From Thauera sp. 2A1 (GTDB lineage Bacteria; Pseudomonadota; Gammaproteobacteria; Burkholderiales; Rhodocyclaceae), in contig NZ_SSXV01000023.1 in NCBI RefSeq assembly GCF_009469595.2, forward strand, positions 1 to 64,000: 64,000 nucleotides of DNA, written 5' to 3'. This document shows positions 7,780 to 16,445 of the stretch, in pieces. The notes beneath the pieces were generated by a model. It searched no databases, had not been told where the DNA came from, and was given only the letters and a program-made list of their open reading frames with translations. The number at the start of each line of letters is the position of its first letter. Position 1 is the stretch's first letter. Both the position numbers and the translations under genes were made by a program.

Positions 7780-9255
7780 TCATTCTTCGAACCAATGGGC
7801 GCGCGCAACGGAAATCAGCGCCTTGGCTCGCTCTTCGTCGATCCCGGCCATTTCGACCAGTTCGTCGACAGCGAGGTCGGCGAGGTCGTCGCGGGTACGA
7901 ATGCCCTTCTGGGCCAGTCTGGCGGCAAGGGATCTTTCCATGCCGTCGAGGTTGAGCAGGTCGTCGGAGACGTTCTCCAACTGCTCTTCGGTGACGATCG
8001 CCTCGGTCAGCAGCACATTGCGCGCGCGGTTGCGCAGCTCATTGACCGTATCTTCGTCGAAGGCCTCGATTTCGAGCATCTCGGCCAGCGGTACGTAGGC
8101 AATCTCTTCGAGCGAGGAGAAGCCCTCCTCGATCAGGATGTCGGCGACCTCCTCGTCGACATCAAGTTTCTCCATGAACAGCGCGCGCAGGCCCTGCTGC
8201 TCCTGGGCGGTCTTCTCGGCCGACTCCTGCTCGCTCATCAGGTTGATCGTCCAGCCCGTCAGCTCGGAGGCGAGCTTCACGTTCTGGCCGTTGCGTCCGA
8301 TCGCGATGGCGAGGTTGTTCTCGTCGACCACCACGTCCATCGCGTGCGCCTCTTCGTCAACGACGATGGACACGACCTCGGCGGGCTGCAGCGCCGATAC
8401 GACGAACTGGGCCGCATCCGACGCCCACACGATGATGTCGATCTGCTCGCCGCCGATCTCGTTGCGCACCGCAGTGACACGCGAGCCCCGCAGGCCGACG
8501 CAGGTGCCGATCGGATCGATGCGCGGATCGTTCGACTTCACCGCGATCTTCGCGCGCAGCCCGGGGTCGCGGGCACAGGCCTTGATCTCGAGCAGGCCGT
8601 CCTCGATCTCGGGCACCTCGAGCTCGAACAGCTTCATCAGGAATTCGGGCGCAGTGCGCGACAGGATCAGTTGCGGGCCGCGGGCGCCGCGGTCGATCTT
8701 CAGCAGATAGGCCTTGACGCGGTCGCCCACGCGCAGGTTCTCGCGCGGGATCTGCTGATCGCGGGGCAACACCGCCTCCATGCGGCCCACCTCGATGATC
8801 GCGCTGCCGCGCTCCATGCGCTTGATGGAGCCCGACACGAGGAACTCCTTGCGCTCGAGGAAGTCGTTCAGCACCTGCTCGCGCTCGGCGTCGCGGATCT
8901 TCTGCAGGATGACCTGCTTGGCTGCCTGCGCGCCGATGCGGCCGAAGTCGATCGGCTCCAGCGGCTCCTCGATGTATTCGCCGAGCTGGATGCCGGGATT
9001 GATCTCGCGCGCGTCGATGATGCCCATCTCGGCTTCGTCGTTGGTGACTTCCTCGTCGGGCATCACCACCCAGCGGCGATATGACTTGTGATCGCCGGTA
9101 TCGCGGTCGATGGACACCACCACGTCGGCATCGTCGTGGATGCGCTTCTTGGTCGCGGAGGCCAGCGCCGATTCGAGCGCGGCAAACACGATGTCCTTGG
9201 CAACGTTCTTTTCCCGCGCCAGTGCATCGACAAGCAGCAGAATTTCGCGGCTCAT
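7780..9255 (-). CDS. nusA: Transcription termination/antitermination factor NusA
   Basis: 491 aa. Binds RNA polymerase, modulates pausing and hairpin termination, and joins antitermination complexes. It has an N-terminal polymerase-binding domain (MSREILLLVDALAREKNV), an S1 domain (about 135-200), two KH modules (second around IAIGRNGQNVKLASELTGW) and two acidic helix-hairpin repeats near the C-terminus (LDVDEEVADILIEEGFSSL and a second from about 430). The acidic repeats are typical of proteobacterial NusA. It lies between rimP and infB. An intrinsic terminator in the operon leader would give a plausible target for feedback by NusA itself (inference). Confidence 0.98.
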   Translation of the reverse strand: MSREILLLVDALAREKNVAKDIVFAALESALASATKKRIHDDADVVVSIDRDTGDHKSYRRWVVMPDEEVTNDEAEMGIIDAREINPGIQLGEYIEEPLEPIDFGRIGAQAAKQVILQKIRDAEREQVLNDFLERKEFLVSGSIKRMERGSAIIEVGRMEAVLPRDQQIPRENLRVGDRVKAYLLKIDRGARGPQLILSRTAPEFLMKLFELEVPEIEDGLLEIKACARDPGLRAKIAVKSNDPRIDPIGTCVGLRGSRVTAVRNEIGGEQIDIIVWASDAAQFVVSALQPAEVVSIVVDEEAHAMDVVVDENNLAIAIGRNGQNVKLASELTGWTINLMSEQESAEKTAQEQQGLRALFMEKLDVDEEVADILIEEGFSSLEEIAYVPLAEMLEIEAFDEDTVNELRNRARNVLLTEAIVTEEQLENVSDDLLNLDGMERSLAARLAQKGIRTRDDLADLAVDELVEMAGIDEERAKALISVARAHWFEE

Positions 9256-9282
9256 TTCAGTAAAACCTCCACTTCCACAGTC

Positions 9283-9717
9283 TCAGAATTTGGGTACAAG
9301 GCGTGCCTTTTCGATGTCTTCGAGCGAAAACTGCATCTCGCCCTTGTCGGTGGTCAGCACCACGGCGCCGTCACGCAGCCCTTCGAGCACACCGACGAAA
9401 TTGCGCTGGTTGTTGATCGGCAGCGTCAAGCGCAACTGGACCTCGTTGCCGGCGAAGCGCTCGAAATCGACCGCATTCTTCAGCGGACGGTCCAGACCCG
9501 GCGAGGACACCTCGAGCCGGTCGTAATCGACGTTCTCCACTTCGAACACGCGCTGCAACTGGTTGCTGACGGTGGCGCAGTCATCCACGGTGATGCCGCG
9601 CTCTATGTCGATGAAGACACGCAGCAGCCGTCCTCTGGGCGAGAACTCGACATCCACGAGTTCGAACCCCAGTCCGGTCACGACCTGCTCAATCAGATTT
9701 TCGATTCCTGCCCGCAT
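9283..9717 (-). CDS. rimP: Ribosome maturation factor RimP
   Basis: 144 aa with the start at 9717 (MRAGIENLIEQVVTGLGFEL), matching the family length and opening. The open frame extends 47 codons further upstream, but that part covers the leader terminator hairpin and resembles no RimP. RimP binds the free 30S subunit and aids maturation. Motifs: VSSPGLDRPLK and the SH3-like C-terminal half (GVLEGLRDGAVVL). First gene of the nusA operon, with the promoter and attenuator-like leader immediately upstream. Confidence 0.96.
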   Translation of the reverse strand: MRAGIENLIEQVVTGLGFELVDVEFSPRGRLLRVFIDIERGITVDDCATVSNQLQRVFEVENVDYDRLEVSSPGLDRPLKNAVDFERFAGNEVQLRLTLPINNQRNFVGVLEGLRDGAVVLTTDKGEMQFSLEDIEKARLVPKF

Positions 9718-9734
9718 CACCACCACCTGCGCCA

Positions 9735-9762
9735 CAAATAAAAAATGGGCGAAACGCCCATT
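9735..9762 (-). terminator. Intrinsic terminator in the rimP leader (attenuator or sRNA end)
   Basis: An 8-bp perfect stem (AATGGGCG at 9762-9755 and CGCCCATT at 9751-9744, minus strand) with a TTT loop is followed by TTTTATTTG. It lies only about 18 bp upstream of the rimP start and downstream of a consensus -10. Transcripts from that promoter must therefore read through it to reach rimP-nusA-infB. Confidence 0.8.
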
Positions 9763-9867
9763 CCTGCCGACCACACCCTGTTCCGCTGGCCACAACTGGA
9801 TGACAGATCGCCCGCCAAATGCGTCCGATACAGCCACATTCAGAAAACCGTCCATCAAAGCCCGCTG

Positions 9868-9897
9868 ATTATAGCGTCAAAACCGAAAGCCGGGCAA
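9868..9897 (-). promoter_or_regulatory. Promoter of rimP-nusA-infB operon
   Basis: Perfect TATAAT at 9873-9868 (minus strand) with TTGCCC 18 bp upstream (9897-9892). The -35 lies inside the rluB terminator hairpin. The predicted start near 9860 gives a leader of about 140 nt, with a terminator at its end. Confidence 0.65.
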
Positions 9898-9924
9898 ACC
9901 CGCATCTTCGCGGGCCGACCCGGC
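9886..9924 (-). terminator. Terminator downstream of rluB
   Basis: Minus strand: outer stem GCCGGG/CCCGGC (9924-9919 with 9894-9889) encloses an inner CCCGC/GCGGG hairpin and is followed by TTTCGGTTTT. It closes the scpA-scpB-rluB transcript. Confidence 0.65.
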
Positions 9925-9952
9925 AAGTCATGAGGAGGAGGCCCGCCTCGGC

Positions 9953-11143
9953 TCAGCGCATCCTGGGCGTCGTGTGATGCAGCTTGGGCGGACGCTTCTC
10001 GCGCTCGTCCGGCCGACGCTGGGGCACAGGCAAGCCGGCGAGCCGGCAGGCGTCGGCCTCCGGCATTTCCATCCACATGCCGCGCTTGAGGCGTGCGGGA
10101 AGCTCGACCGGACCATAGCGCACGCGCATCAGGCGGCTCACGGTGAGGCCCACCGCCTCGAACATGCGCCGCACCTCGCGGTTGCGGCCTTCCGAGATGG
10201 TGACGCGATACCAGTGGTTGGCGCCTTCTCCGCCCTCGTCGCGCAGGCCGTTGAAGCGCGCGGCGCCGTCCTCGAGCTGGATGCCTTCGGTGAGCGAGCG
10301 CGCCTGCTCCTCGGTCAGTTCGCCGAGCACGCGCACCGCGTATTCGCGATCCAGTTCGTAGCGCGGATGCATCAGCCGGTTGGCGAGCTCGCCATCGTTG
10401 GTGAACAGCAGCAGGCCCGAGGTATTGAAGTCCAGCCGGCCCACCGCCAGCCAACGCCCCTTGCGCAGCACCGGCAGGCGTTCGAACACCGTGGGACGAC
10501 CTTCGGGATCGTCGCGCGACACGATCTCCCCCTCGGGCTTGTGATAGATCAGCACGCGCGGCGAGCGCTGTGCGAAACGCAGGGGGATCAGCTTGCCATT
10601 GACCTTGACGCGATCGCCCGGGCCGATCTTCTGGCCCAGCGAGGCCGGCAGGCCATTGACCGAGATCCGTCCGGCGATCACCAGTTCCTCGATCTCGCGG
10701 CGCGAGGCCACCCCCGCCTGTGCCAGCACCTTCTGCAGCCGTTCCGGCTCGGCCAGCACGGTCGGCGCGTTACGTCCGCCACCTTGCCCTCCACTCGGCC
10801 CGCGCCCGCCGGCGCCACGCTGCGGGCGCTCGCCGCGCTCGGGACGCCCCAGTGCGGCGTGATGGGCATCGGGCCGCAGGGCGCCTTCGCCCTCGGTGCG
10901 CGAGCGACCACCACCACGGCCGGCATGCGGCGCGCGCGGGCCACGCGGATCGGCGTTCAGGTGAGCATCGCGACCGCGCGGCTGCGCATCCTCGTCACGC
11001 GCTGCGCGGCCACCGCCAGCGCGCCCGCGCTGCGGCTCCTCGCGCCGGTCGAGGATCTCGACCGCCTCAGGCTTCTTCTTCAGGGGCGGGCGCAGCGGCC
11101 GATTCGATTTGCGAGGTGTCGACAAGATCCATGATCCTTTCAA
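9953..11143 (-). CDS. rluB: 23S rRNA pseudouridine(2605) synthase RluB
   Basis: 396 aa. The enzymatic part starts near residue 130 with an S4 RNA-binding domain (RLQKVLAQAGVASRREIEEL). The RsuA/RluB catalytic domain follows, with the nucleophilic Asp in GRLDFNTSGLLLFTND and the late motif GRNREVRRMFEAVG. The preceding 130 residues are Arg/Gly/Ala-rich and of low complexity, as in other betaproteobacterial RluB proteins. The only ATG overlaps the end of scpB by 77 bp; a non-ATG start further in cannot be excluded. Confidence 0.92.
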   Translation of the reverse strand: MKGSWILSTPRKSNRPLRPPLKKKPEAVEILDRREEPQRGRAGGGRAARDEDAQPRGRDAHLNADPRGPRAPHAGRGGGRSRTEGEGALRPDAHHAALGRPERGERPQRGAGGRGPSGGQGGGRNAPTVLAEPERLQKVLAQAGVASRREIEELVIAGRISVNGLPASLGQKIGPGDRVKVNGKLIPLRFAQRSPRVLIYHKPEGEIVSRDDPEGRPTVFERLPVLRKGRWLAVGRLDFNTSGLLLFTNDGELANRLMHPRYELDREYAVRVLGELTEEQARSLTEGIQLEDGAARFNGLRDEGGEGANHWYRVTISEGRNREVRRMFEAVGLTVSRLMRVRYGPVELPARLKRGMWMEMPEADACRLAGLPVPQRRPDEREKRPPKLHHTTPRMR

Positions 11144-11669
11144 TCTCGGTGAGCGCAGGCAGTTCGGTCAGGCTGCGCAGACCCATGTCGTCGAGAAAAC
11201 GCCGTGTGGTCGCGAACAGTGCGGGCCGCCCGGGCGTGTCGCGGTGGCCGACGACATCGATCCATCCGCGTGATTCCAATGTTTTCAAGACACTCGGCGA
11301 CACCGCGACGCCGCGGATATCCTCGATGTCGCCGCGCGTCACCGGCTGCCGGTAGGCGATGATCGCCAGCGTCTCCATCACCGCGCGCGAGTAGCGCGGC
11401 GGCTTCTCTTCCTTGAGCCGGTCGAGGTAAGCCTGATACTCGGGTCGCGTCTGAAACCGCCAGCCGCTTGCCAGTTGCACCAACTCCACGCCGCGGCCGG
11501 CAGCGGCCCATTCTGTGCGCAGCTCGTCGAGCAGGCGGCGTACCAGGTCGGGGCCGGGGTCCTCGTCGAACAGGCGGCGCAGTTCCGACACCGCCAGGGG
11601 TGCGGGCGCGGCCAGCAACGCGGCCTCGACGATGCGCACCCATGCTTCAGGCGTGGTCGCGGGTTGCAT
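11067..11669 (-). CDS. scpB: SMC-Scp complex subunit ScpB
   Basis: 200 aa. Winged-helix kleisin-interacting subunit of the bacterial condensin SMC-ScpAB, acting in chromosome segregation. Family signatures RYSRAVMETLAIIAYRQPVTR, RGWIDVVGHRDTPGRPALFATT and LDDMGLRSLTELP are present. It overlaps scpA by 23 bp and rluB by 77 bp, indicating one operon. Confidence 0.95.
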   Translation of the reverse strand: MQPATTPEAWVRIVEAALLAAPAPLAVSELRRLFDEDPGPDLVRRLLDELRTEWAAAGRGVELVQLASGWRFQTRPEYQAYLDRLKEEKPPRYSRAVMETLAIIAYRQPVTRGDIEDIRGVAVSPSVLKTLESRGWIDVVGHRDTPGRPALFATTRRFLDDMGLRSLTELPALTEIERIMDLVDTSQIESAAAPAPEEEA

Positions 11670-12477
11670 CTGCCAGCTTCACATAGATCGGCGCAAACGC
11701 CTCGTTCTGGGTCACTTCGACCAGCTTTTCCTTCACCAACTCGAGCACGGCGAGAAAGCTCACCACCAGGCCCGGCGCACCAAGCCCGACATCGAACAGG
11801 GTATCGAACATCACATAAGCACCAGCGCGCAGTCGGCGCAGGATGTCCGTCATGTGCTCGCGCACCGACAACTGCTCGCGCCCGACACGGTGATGCTGCG
11901 TCAGCCGCGCCTTCTTCATGATGCGCAGCCACGCGAGCTGCAAGTCGTGCAGGCTGACGTCCGGCTGGCGCTCGAACACCTTCTCGGCGACGAACACGCC
12001 CACCCATTCAAAATCGCGCTCGACCCGCGGCAACTGGTCGATCGTCGCCGCGGCGCGCTTCATCTGCTCGTATTCGAGCAGGCGGCGCACAAGCTCTGCG
12101 CGCGGATCCTCTTCCTCGGCGCTCTCGCGCGGTGGCCGTGGCAACAGCATGCGCGACTTGATCTCGAGCAGGACCGCAGCCATCAGCAGGTACTCAGCCG
12201 CAAGCTCTAGGTTGGATGCGCGCATCGCCTCGACGTACTGCAGATACTGCGCCGTCAGTGGCGCCATCGGGATGTCGAGGACGTTGAGATTGGCCCTGCG
12301 GATCAGGTACAGCAACAGATCCAGCGGCCCTTCGAAGGCCTCGAGAAATACCTGCAGCGCGTCGGGCGGAATATACAGGTCTTTGGGCAGTTCGAGCAGG
12401 GGCTCGCCATACAAGCGCGCGACGCCCTCGAGTTCGCCCGCCGATTCCAGCGGCGCCAGCTCCAGCGGCAGGTTCAT
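11647..12477 (-). CDS. scpA: Segregation and condensation protein A
   Basis: 276 aa. Kleisin of the SMC condensin complex. The N-terminal SMC-binding region FEGPLDLLLYLIRRANLNVLDIPMAP and the following LEIKSRMLLP are diagnostic. The C-terminal winged helix ends in EAFAPIYVKLADAT. Upstream of scpB in the same operon. No smc gene lies in the window. Confidence 0.95.
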   Translation of the reverse strand: MNLPLELAPLESAGELEGVARLYGEPLLELPKDLYIPPDALQVFLEAFEGPLDLLLYLIRRANLNVLDIPMAPLTAQYLQYVEAMRASNLELAAEYLLMAAVLLEIKSRMLLPRPPRESAEEEDPRAELVRRLLEYEQMKRAAATIDQLPRVERDFEWVGVFVAEKVFERQPDVSLHDLQLAWLRIMKKARLTQHHRVGREQLSVREHMTDILRRLRAGAYVMFDTLFDVGLGAPGLVVSFLAVLELVKEKLVEVTQNEAFAPIYVKLADATRDHA

Positions 12478-12549
12478 GCCCGCACCACGGCCGCACGCTT
12501 CACGACGGAACGCAACACGACAGAACGCAACATCACACCCATCATCGCA

Positions 12550-13209
12550 TCAGAAGCCGAGCACGACCGCCAGCAGGTAGCGGAAGATCGCCATCACCGG
12601 CCACATGATCGCGCCCAGCACGCCGGTGAACAGCAGCACCAGCAGGATGGGAAAGCCGTAAGGCTCGATGCGCGCATATTTCCACGCCAGGCGGTTGGGC
12701 AGCAGGCTCACCGCGATGCGGCCGCCATCGAGCGGCGGCAGCGGGAAGAGGTTCAGCACCATCAGCACGGTGTTGATCTGCATGCCGGCGTCGGCCATCT
12801 TCATCATCGGCATGGTGTAAGCGCCCGGAGCGGTGCTGGCGGCAATCTTGAACAGCACACCCCATGCCACTGCCATCAGCAGATTGACGAACGGCCCCGC
12901 CGCCGCCACCCACAGCATGTCTGCCTTGGGGTTGCGCAGGCGACCGAAATTGACCGGCACCGGCTTCGCCCAGCCGAACAGGATGCCGCCCGCACCGAAC
13001 AGCGCACTTGCCACCAGGATCAGCGCCGGCACCAGCACCGTGCCGACCGGATCGATGTGGCGCAGCGGATTGAGCGTGATGCGGCCAGCGAGGTCGGCCG
13101 TCGGATCACCGAAATGGCGCGCCACATAGCCGTGCGCCGCCTCGTGCAGCGTGATCGCGAGCACGACCGGGAGCGCCCAGATGGCGAGCGTGGAAATCAG
13201 CGAATCCAT
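12550..13209 (-). CDS. Site-2 protease family membrane metalloprotease
   Basis: 219 aa integral membrane protein of the M50 (SpoIVFB-like) class. The zinc-binding HEAAH (about residue 22) sits in the first membrane segment and the third ligand motif NLFPLPPLDGGR lies near residue 150. Four to six hydrophobic segments are visible. It probably cleaves single-pass membrane proteins; the substrate is unknown. The gene regularly neighbours the TsaC/YciO-like and PHP genes seen next to it. Confidence 0.88.
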   Translation of the reverse strand: MDSLISTLAIWALPVVLAITLHEAAHGYVARHFGDPTADLAGRITLNPLRHIDPVGTVLVPALILVASALFGAGGILFGWAKPVPVNFGRLRNPKADMLWVAAAGPFVNLLMAVAWGVLFKIAASTAPGAYTMPMMKMADAGMQINTVLMVLNLFPLPPLDGGRIAVSLLPNRLAWKYARIEPYGFPILLVLLFTGVLGAIMWPVMAIFRYLLAVVLGF

Positions 13210-13282
13210 GAAACGACCGTCAGCAAAACGCGCATTCTAGCAGAGGCCTTGCAGGCCTCCCGGACACCGCTCTTTTGCGGCT

Positions 13283-13915
13283 TCACTCCGCTTCCAGCCC
13301 GAAAGGCGCGAGGTCGCCGCGCCCTGGGCGCACGAGCTCGGGCACGCCCGACGTCAGGTCGATCACCGTCGTCGCCTCCGGGCCGCAGTAACCGGCCTCG
13401 ATCACCAGGTCGACCTGCTTGCCGAGGCGATCGCGGATTTCGTCCGGGTCCGACATCGGGTGCTCCTCACCCGGCAGCAGCAGCGTCGAGCTCAGCAGCG
13501 GACCGTCGAGTTCGGCCAGCAGCGCCGACACCACCGCATGCTCGGGAATGCGCAGGCCGATGGTCTTGCGCTTGGGATGCAGCACCCGGCGCGGCAGCTC
13601 CTTCGTGCCCTCGAGAATGAAGGTGTAGGGGCCGGGCGTGACCGCCTTCAGCAGCCGGTACTGGCTGTTGTCCACCCGCGCGTAGGTGGCGATCTCGGAC
13701 AGATCGCGGCACATCAGGGTGAAATGGTGACGCTCGTCGACACCGCGGATGCGGCGGATGCGGTCGAGCAGGCTCGCATCGCCTGTCAGGCAACCCAGCG
13801 CGTAGGCCGAGTCGGTCGGAAAGACCATCAGCCCGCCGTTGCGCAGGATGTCGGCCGCCTGCCGGATCAGTCGCGGCTGGGGCTGCTCGGGATGCAGGGA
13901 AAAGAACTGGGCCAT
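13283..13915 (-). CDS. yciO: L-threonylcarbamoyladenylate synthase-type protein (YciO/YrdC family)
   Basis: 210 aa. Sua5/YciO/YrdC fold, with the nucleotide/threonine-binding core FPTDSAYALGC, the KxR-type start of the active site in PKRKTIGLRIPEH, and TTVIDLTSGVPELVRPG at the C-terminus. YrdC/TsaC relatives make threonylcarbamoyl-AMP for tRNA t6A37. The YciO subgroup is less active and its role is not settled. The sequence opening (MAQFFSLHPEQPQPR) is YciO-like. Confidence 0.85.
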   Translation of the reverse strand: MAQFFSLHPEQPQPRLIRQAADILRNGGLMVFPTDSAYALGCLTGDASLLDRIRRIRGVDERHHFTLMCRDLSEIATYARVDNSQYRLLKAVTPGPYTFILEGTKELPRRVLHPKRKTIGLRIPEHAVVSALLAELDGPLLSSTLLLPGEEHPMSDPDEIRDRLGKQVDLVIEAGYCGPEATTVIDLTSGVPELVRPGRGDLAPFGLEAE

Positions 13916-13944
13916 TTTTCTTCAGAAACCTTGTCTTGTCGTTT

Positions 13945-14775
13945 TCAGATGAGGCGCGACCACACCGGCGTCAGGTCGGCGGGCAGCGGATTGCAGCGGC
14001 CGATATCCACCGTGCTCTCCTTCTCGCCATGGAAATCGGACGCCCGCGACGCCAGCAGGCCGCGCTGGCGGGCCACCGTGGCGAAGCGCCGCATCTCGTC
14101 CGCGGTGTGCGCACCGGACACCACTTCCACCGCTTCACCGCCGGCGGCGATGAACTCGTCGAACAGACGCGCCATGTCCGCCCCGGAAAGCCGGTAGCGC
14201 GCCGGATGCGCCACCACGGCGATGCCGCCCGCAGCGCGGATCCAGCTCACCGCATCGACCAGCGCTGCCCACTGATGCGCGACGAAGCCCGGCTTGCCGC
14301 GCGCGAGGTAATGGTCGAACACCGTCTTGACGTCGGGCATGACGCCGCTCGCCACCAGGTGCCGGGCAAAATGCGCGCGGCTGACGAGCTCAGGATTGCG
14401 CGCGAAGCGCCGCGCGCCCTCGTAGGCGCCGGCGATGCCGCAGCGCGCCAGCTCATCGGACATGCGCTGCGCACGCGCATCGCGGCCGGCACGCAGTTCG
14501 GCAAGTGCGTCCACCAGCGTCGGGCAACGGTGATCGATGCCGAGGCCGACGATATGCACCGTCTCGCCGGCGAAGGACACCGAGATCTCGACGCCCGGGA
14601 CGAGTCCTACGCCCATTTCCGCTGCCGCTTCGGCCGCGACGTCGATGCCGCCGACCTCGTCGTGGTCGGTGAGCGCCATCAGGTCGACACCGTTGACTGC
14701 GGCTCGCTGCACCAGCGCGCGCGGATCGAGCCAGCCGTCGGACACGGTGGAGTGACTATGGAGATCGACGTTCAT
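13945..14775 (-). CDS. PHP-domain phosphoesterase (RnaAM/YciV-like 5'-3' exonuclease or nucleoside bisphosphatase)
   Basis: 276 aa. Metal-binding PHP motifs are NVDLHSHSTVSDG at the start and ALTDHDEVGG near residue 43; later His residues lie in AVVAHPARYR and SDFHGE. Relatives hydrolyse 3',5'-nucleoside bisphosphates and trim 5S/23S rRNA 5' ends (E. coli YciV). Pairing with YciO is conserved in many proteobacteria. I chose the ATG at 14775 (MNVDLHSHS); an ATG 15 bp earlier is possible. Confidence 0.85.
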   Translation of the reverse strand: MNVDLHSHSTVSDGWLDPRALVQRAAVNGVDLMALTDHDEVGGIDVAAEAAAEMGVGLVPGVEISVSFAGETVHIVGLGIDHRCPTLVDALAELRAGRDARAQRMSDELARCGIAGAYEGARRFARNPELVSRAHFARHLVASGVMPDVKTVFDHYLARGKPGFVAHQWAALVDAVSWIRAAGGIAVVAHPARYRLSGADMARLFDEFIAAGGEAVEVVSGAHTADEMRRFATVARQRGLLASRASDFHGEKESTVDIGRCNPLPADLTPVWSRLI

Positions 14776-14845
14776 GGGGCTCATGGGCAAGGTTCGACAA
14801 TGCTCGCGCGGTTCCGGGCCAGATTCGACACCTCCCGCCCGCGCC

Positions 14846-15733
14846 TTACTGTGACAGCAGGAAGTCCTCGATGATTCGCGCCACCGCTTCCGGCTGCTCG
14901 TGATGCAGGTTGTGGCCGGCGCCCTCGAGCGTCACCACGCGCAGCGCGCGGAAGCAGCCGCGCGCCGCCTCGTGTGCGGCGTCGCTGACACCGAGATGTC
15001 GCCGCAGCGCCACATCGTCGGGCTCGATCCACAGCACCGGCGCGGTCGCACGCCGCCAGCAGGCTTCGGCTTCGGCGCGGCGGTATAGCACCGGATTCAC
15101 GCGCCGATGCGCCGGGTCGCCCGCCAGCCGCACCACGTGTCCGCCCTCTCCCTGGATCTCCTCGCCCAGGTGTTCGGCAAGCCAGCGCGCCCGGTCCGCC
15201 GGCAGGCGCGGGTTGTCGCGCTGCAGGCGCCACGCCAGCGCGTCGAAATCCGGGTAGTCGCGAAAGGAGACCGGCGCGGCGAGTTCGTTCAGCCATTTCT
15301 CGTAGCGTCCGGGCGCCTCGTCAGCCTTGCGGTCGGCCAGCCCGAAGGCATCGAGCGCCACCACTGCGGCGACGCGCGCCGGGCGTGCTCCGGCATACAT
15401 GCAGGCCACGTTGCCGCCCATGCTATGGCCGACCAGCCTGACCGGCGCGTCGGGCTCCGTCAGGCGCAGAATGGCATCGAGATCGGCAAGGTAGTCAGGA
15501 AACCAGTAGGCATCGCCACACCATCCGCTGCGGCCAAAGCCGCGCCAGTCGGGCGCGATGACGTGCCAGCCGTGCGCCAGGGCATCGATGACGAACTGGA
15601 ACGAGGCCGACGCGTCCATCCAGCCGTGCAGCATGAACAGCTTCGGCGCGCCTTCGTCACCCCACTCGCGCAGGTGGTAGCGCACGCCGCGCACATCGAC
15701 GAAGCGGGATCGGGACGTTTTCATCGCCACCAT
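14846..15733 (-). CDS. Alpha/beta hydrolase
   Basis: 295 aa. The nucleophile elbow GHSMGGN (about residue 104), an oxyanion-region HGWMD and the late catalytic GAGHNLHHEQ fit an esterase/lipase or haloalkane dehalogenase-like hydrolase. The substrate cannot be read from sequence. An ATG 9 bp downstream (15724) is an equally good start. It lies tail to head with the PHP gene and divergent from the YitT gene. Confidence 0.85.
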   Translation of the reverse strand: MVAMKTSRSRFVDVRGVRYHLREWGDEGAPKLFMLHGWMDASASFQFVIDALAHGWHVIAPDWRGFGRSGWCGDAYWFPDYLADLDAILRLTEPDAPVRLVGHSMGGNVACMYAGARPARVAAVVALDAFGLADRKADEAPGRYEKWLNELAAPVSFRDYPDFDALAWRLQRDNPRLPADRARWLAEHLGEEIQGEGGHVVRLAGDPAHRRVNPVLYRRAEAEACWRRATAPVLWIEPDDVALRRHLGVSDAAHEAARGCFRALRVVTLEGAGHNLHHEQPEAVARIIEDFLLSQ

Positions 15734-15814
15734 GATAACAAACGCTGGCGTGACGCCTCGCCGACGCCGGTATCATCCGCCCGTCGAAACCGCATCGCTG
15801 CCGCAAGATTCGCC

Positions 15815-16435
15815 ATGACCGACTCCGCTCCGCTCCCCGAACCCGCACGCCACAGCCTCATCGAGGACGTGCAGGGCGTGCTCATCGGCAGCCTTTTCGT
15901 CGGCCTGGCGGTGGTCATGTTCCGCGAGCCGGCCTTGCTCACCGGCGGCACCACCGGCCTCGCCTTCCTGCTGCACTACGCGGCGGGCTGGCCGCTCGGC
16001 GCGCTGCTGTTCATCCTCAACCTGCCGTTCTATGTCTTCGGCCTCAAGGCCATCGGCACGCGCTTCACGGTGAAGACCTTCTGCGCGGTCGGCATCCTGT
16101 CGCTCTACACCGAACTGTTGCCGCGCCTGATCACGTTCGCACGCCTCGACCCGGTGTTTGCCGCAATCATGGCCGGCCTGCTGGCAGGGACCGGCATCCT
16201 GATCCTGATCCGCCACGGCGCCAGCCTGGGCGGCATCGGCGTGCTGGCGATCTACCTGCAGAAGACCCGCGGCTGGCGCGCCGGCACGGTGCAGATGGTG
16301 GCCGACTGCGGCATCCTGGGCGCCGCGTTCGCCTTCGTCGCGCCGGACAAGGTGGTGCTGTCGGTGCTGGGCGCTTTCGCGCTCAACCTGGTGATCATGA
16401 TCAACCACCGCCCTGACCGCTACTTCGGCGTCTGA
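15815..16435 (+). CDS. YitT family integral membrane protein
   Basis: 206 aa with about six membrane segments (residues 17-35, 43-60, 69-85, 105-125, 130-150, 175-190). It matches the YitT_membrane family: MFREPALLTGGTTGLAFLL near the start, and GILILIRHGASLGGIGVLAIYLQ in the middle. Function in this family is unknown, though small-molecule transport has been suggested. It lacks the C-terminal DUF2179 domain of longer homologues. Start at ATG 15815; the open frame upstream is antisense to the hydrolase. Confidence 0.88.
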   Translation: MTDSAPLPEPARHSLIEDVQGVLIGSLFVGLAVVMFREPALLTGGTTGLAFLLHYAAGWPLGALLFILNLPFYVFGLKAIGTRFTVKTFCAVGILSLYTELLPRLITFARLDPVFAAIMAGLLAGTGILILIRHGASLGGIGVLAIYLQKTRGWRAGTVQMVADCGILGAAFAFVAPDKVVLSVLGAFALNLVIMINHRPDRYFGV

Positions 16436-16445
16436 GCCGGCCGCA

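Noticed and set aside
4416..7955. 1179-codon plus-strand open frame opposite infB
   Set aside because: Exactly antisense to infB and nusA ends; His/Arg/Leu-rich composition is typical of high-GC antisense frames, and infB motifs are intact.
9718..9858. 47-codon upstream extension of rimP
   Set aside because: It would translate the leader terminator and promoter-proximal region; the family start is at 9717.
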